This document shows, piece by piece, positions 62,399 through 64,000 of a DNA stretch of 64,000 nt. The position numbers were made by a program, and so were the translations under genes. The stretch is from NCBI GenBank assembly GCA_950295325.1, contig OX485803.1, forward strand, positions 51,785,554 to 51,849,553. Reading direction: 5' to 3'. The notes beneath the pieces are model-generated. The model saw nothing but the letters and a program-made list of their open reading frames with translations. It made no database searches and was not told the origin of the DNA. Every line of letters starts with the position of its first letter. Positions within the stretch are counted from its first letter, which is position 1. This stretch comes from Polytrichum commune. Its lineage: Eukaryota > Streptophyta > Polytrichopsida > Polytrichales > Polytrichaceae.

Positions 62399-62917
62399 TA
62401 AGGGCCACTTCACACACGAGCCAAGAGCCGTGACCGTGAAATTGTGAGAGCCCAAAAGAAAAGTGTCCAAAGGCCGTCCCAACACACCTCCAAAATCACG
62501 TAGTGTGGTCACGGACCCTCAAGTGTAGTGTGAAGTCCTATGTGACCGGGCCCTCAACCAAATGCTATTTCAATGAATTTGCTATTTCTATTTTATTCAT
62601 GCGGGTTGTCGTGCATGATAAAATAGAAGAAGTCAATGGTTGTGAGCGCTCAGAGTGCCGTGGTCTCCCGGTTTGGTGTAAGACCTACCTCCCAGAGGTG
62701 GTTTTTAGAAATAGTCCGAGTGATCATGAAACGTGATCCATTCGATGCCATGTAAAAATCCATGTAGGCTTTACATCCATCTTGCATTCACATACTCCAT
62801 TGGTCCCTCGAGCGTGGTGTGAAGCGAACTTGGACCCGCTCCGCCTTTTCCACCAATGAGAGTGCTTGGAATGTATCGGTCACAGGCTCTTAGTCTCGTG
62901 TGTGGAATGGCCCTAAG
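62399..62917. mobile_element. hAT-like non-autonomous element, about 519 bp
   Basis: The left end TAAGGGCCACTTCACACACG (then AGCCAAGAGCCGTGACCG) matches the inverse of the right end, TTAGGGCCATTCCACACACG (then AGACTAAGAGCCTGTGACCG), about 40 bp per arm. Inside, GGACCCTCAAGTGTAGTGTG near 62515 and GGTCCCTCGAGCGTGGTGTG near 62802 form a subterminal direct repeat. No transposase frame and no clear target duplication. Confidence 0.7.
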
Positions 62918-64000
62918 TTAATGTATACTTCTTGAGTCCAAAGTTTTGTTATTGACCACTACACATGTTCACTCGATTGTGGAGTTTTGGGGGGATTTGA
63001 CCCATATTGTAGGCTCACTCTGAACTCTATAAATAAATTTGAAAATTGTCTCGTCTGGTTAATATATGTGAATTATAGAAAGTGTCATTTCAAGTTTGAA
63101 ATCAAGGTAGAGATGCAAAATTTATAAGAGTCTAAAGCGGGAAAAAAAACAAAAAAAAAACCTCTTATTTTGTCACATGGTCACGTAGGCCTTCCCGAAT
63201 GTGTTAATCGGGAACACTATTTTGAGCACATAGTCACAACACATGTCGTTTTGGTGGCCGTTTCTCATTACAAGCCTAGCCATGTACATGTCAAATATAG
63301 GTGTCCAATTAAGAGGAATGGTCACATAAGGTCCACATACCTTATAGGAATTCTTTGGCAAAAGGGAAAATTTGCATACAAGCATAGCTTTCAGGCATCC
63401 AACCAATACACCTTGAAATAGTATGTAGGTCGGAGGCCACTTAGTCTAGATCATTTTGACACAAATATAAGCATGCGAGACCCTAAATTAGTCTAGTATG
63501 ACATATTTGAATTGAACTAACCATGAAACTACAGCGGGGAGGTTCTCTACATAGAGAGACGAGAGGTTTGTTGGCATGCACAGTTCCCTTTCACCATGTT
63601 GTTGTCTTCCTAATTCATTACATTATATGCTACCTTTTAAAATCTCAAATACGCATGCCAACATAGCTATTACTGCAATGGGCCCATGCTGCCCCAATAC
63701 TTTGCACCCCTGCATAGGTAATAACATACCACTTTAACCTGGTCCCCAAGTCCTTATACCTGCCCTTGCCTTTCCAAAAATATTGAGGAACATGGAACGA
63801 TGACCACTACCACCACCATGTTGTTCGTTGTACATAAATAGCCTTGAGAATAATCAAAATATAGCATCATGCGTTAATCATAAGATACTTCCATGTTCAA
63901 AATTGCATAATGTTTGGTGGATACCCGGATTTTGTAGGGAGAGAACCTAAATAGGTTATCTCAATGGGAAGTAAAGCCGATTATGTTAGAGATTTTTCAA
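62918..64000. other. Repeat DNA at the window end
   Basis: It includes an inverted family D copy at about 63050-63340 (TTGTCTCGTCTGGTTAATAT, TAGAGATGCAAAATTT, TTTTGAGCACATAGTCACAA, ACATAAGGTCCACATACC). I see no gene in the remainder. Confidence 0.5.

Noticed and set aside
1..64000. CRISPR arrays, rRNA or tRNA genes, bacterial-type operons
   Set aside because: No regularly spaced direct repeats, no rRNA-like blocks and no convincing cloverleaf with A/B boxes were seen by eye. A tRNAscan run would be needed for certainty about tRNAs.

Overview
This window looks like nuclear DNA from a land plant. The evidence is spliced genes with GT/AG introns, two recognisable plant-specific protein families (a DCD-domain NRP-like protein and an IQ67-domain protein) and dense non-autonomous DNA transposons. 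Long untranslated leaders, AT-rich intergenic DNA crowded with transposon relics, and many poly-G/poly-C tracts would fit a bryophyte such as a liverwort. That placement is an inference, not a diagnosis.

Layout. 1-33 kb: no intact gene. It holds decayed mobile elements: foldback MITEs at 266-482, 726-934, 8948-9165 and 15647-15775; a Tc1-like transposase relic at 7764-8166; a LINE C-terminal relic at 13594-13978; a PIF/Harbinger-like MITE inserted in another element's terminal repeat at about 20675-21581; and a 906-bp hAT-type element with an 8-bp target duplication at 23935-24840. About 33.0-40.0 kb: the plus-strand DCD gene, a GC-richer leader of about 3 kb followed by seven coding exons (303 codons). 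40.5-47.9 kb: more hAT-like elements (40536-40742, 41061-41890, 43277-43684) and AT-rich DNA. 47.95-56.3 kb: the minus-strand IQD gene, seven coding exons (664 codons) and a long upstream leader. 56.3-64 kb: a MITE abutting the IQD upstream region, an R2/CRE-type restriction-like endonuclease relic at 57883-58467, another MITE, a (GGGGGC)n G-quadruplex candidate at 60247-60277 and a hAT-like element at 62399-62917.

The two genes are convergent, with about 8 kb between their stops. Nothing suggests they work together directly. From family knowledge, the DCD protein belongs to plant stress and cell-death signalling, and the IQD protein is a calmodulin- and microtubule-associated scaffold. Both models were built by eye from splice sites, reading phase and family motifs, and have no transcript support.

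I found no operon, CRISPR array, rRNA, convincing tRNA or multi-gene undescribed system. The most unusual signals are the Tc1-like and R2-like relics, the nested insertion, a shared hAT-like terminal motif on at least six other elements, and a degenerate, shortened first IQ motif in the IQD protein.
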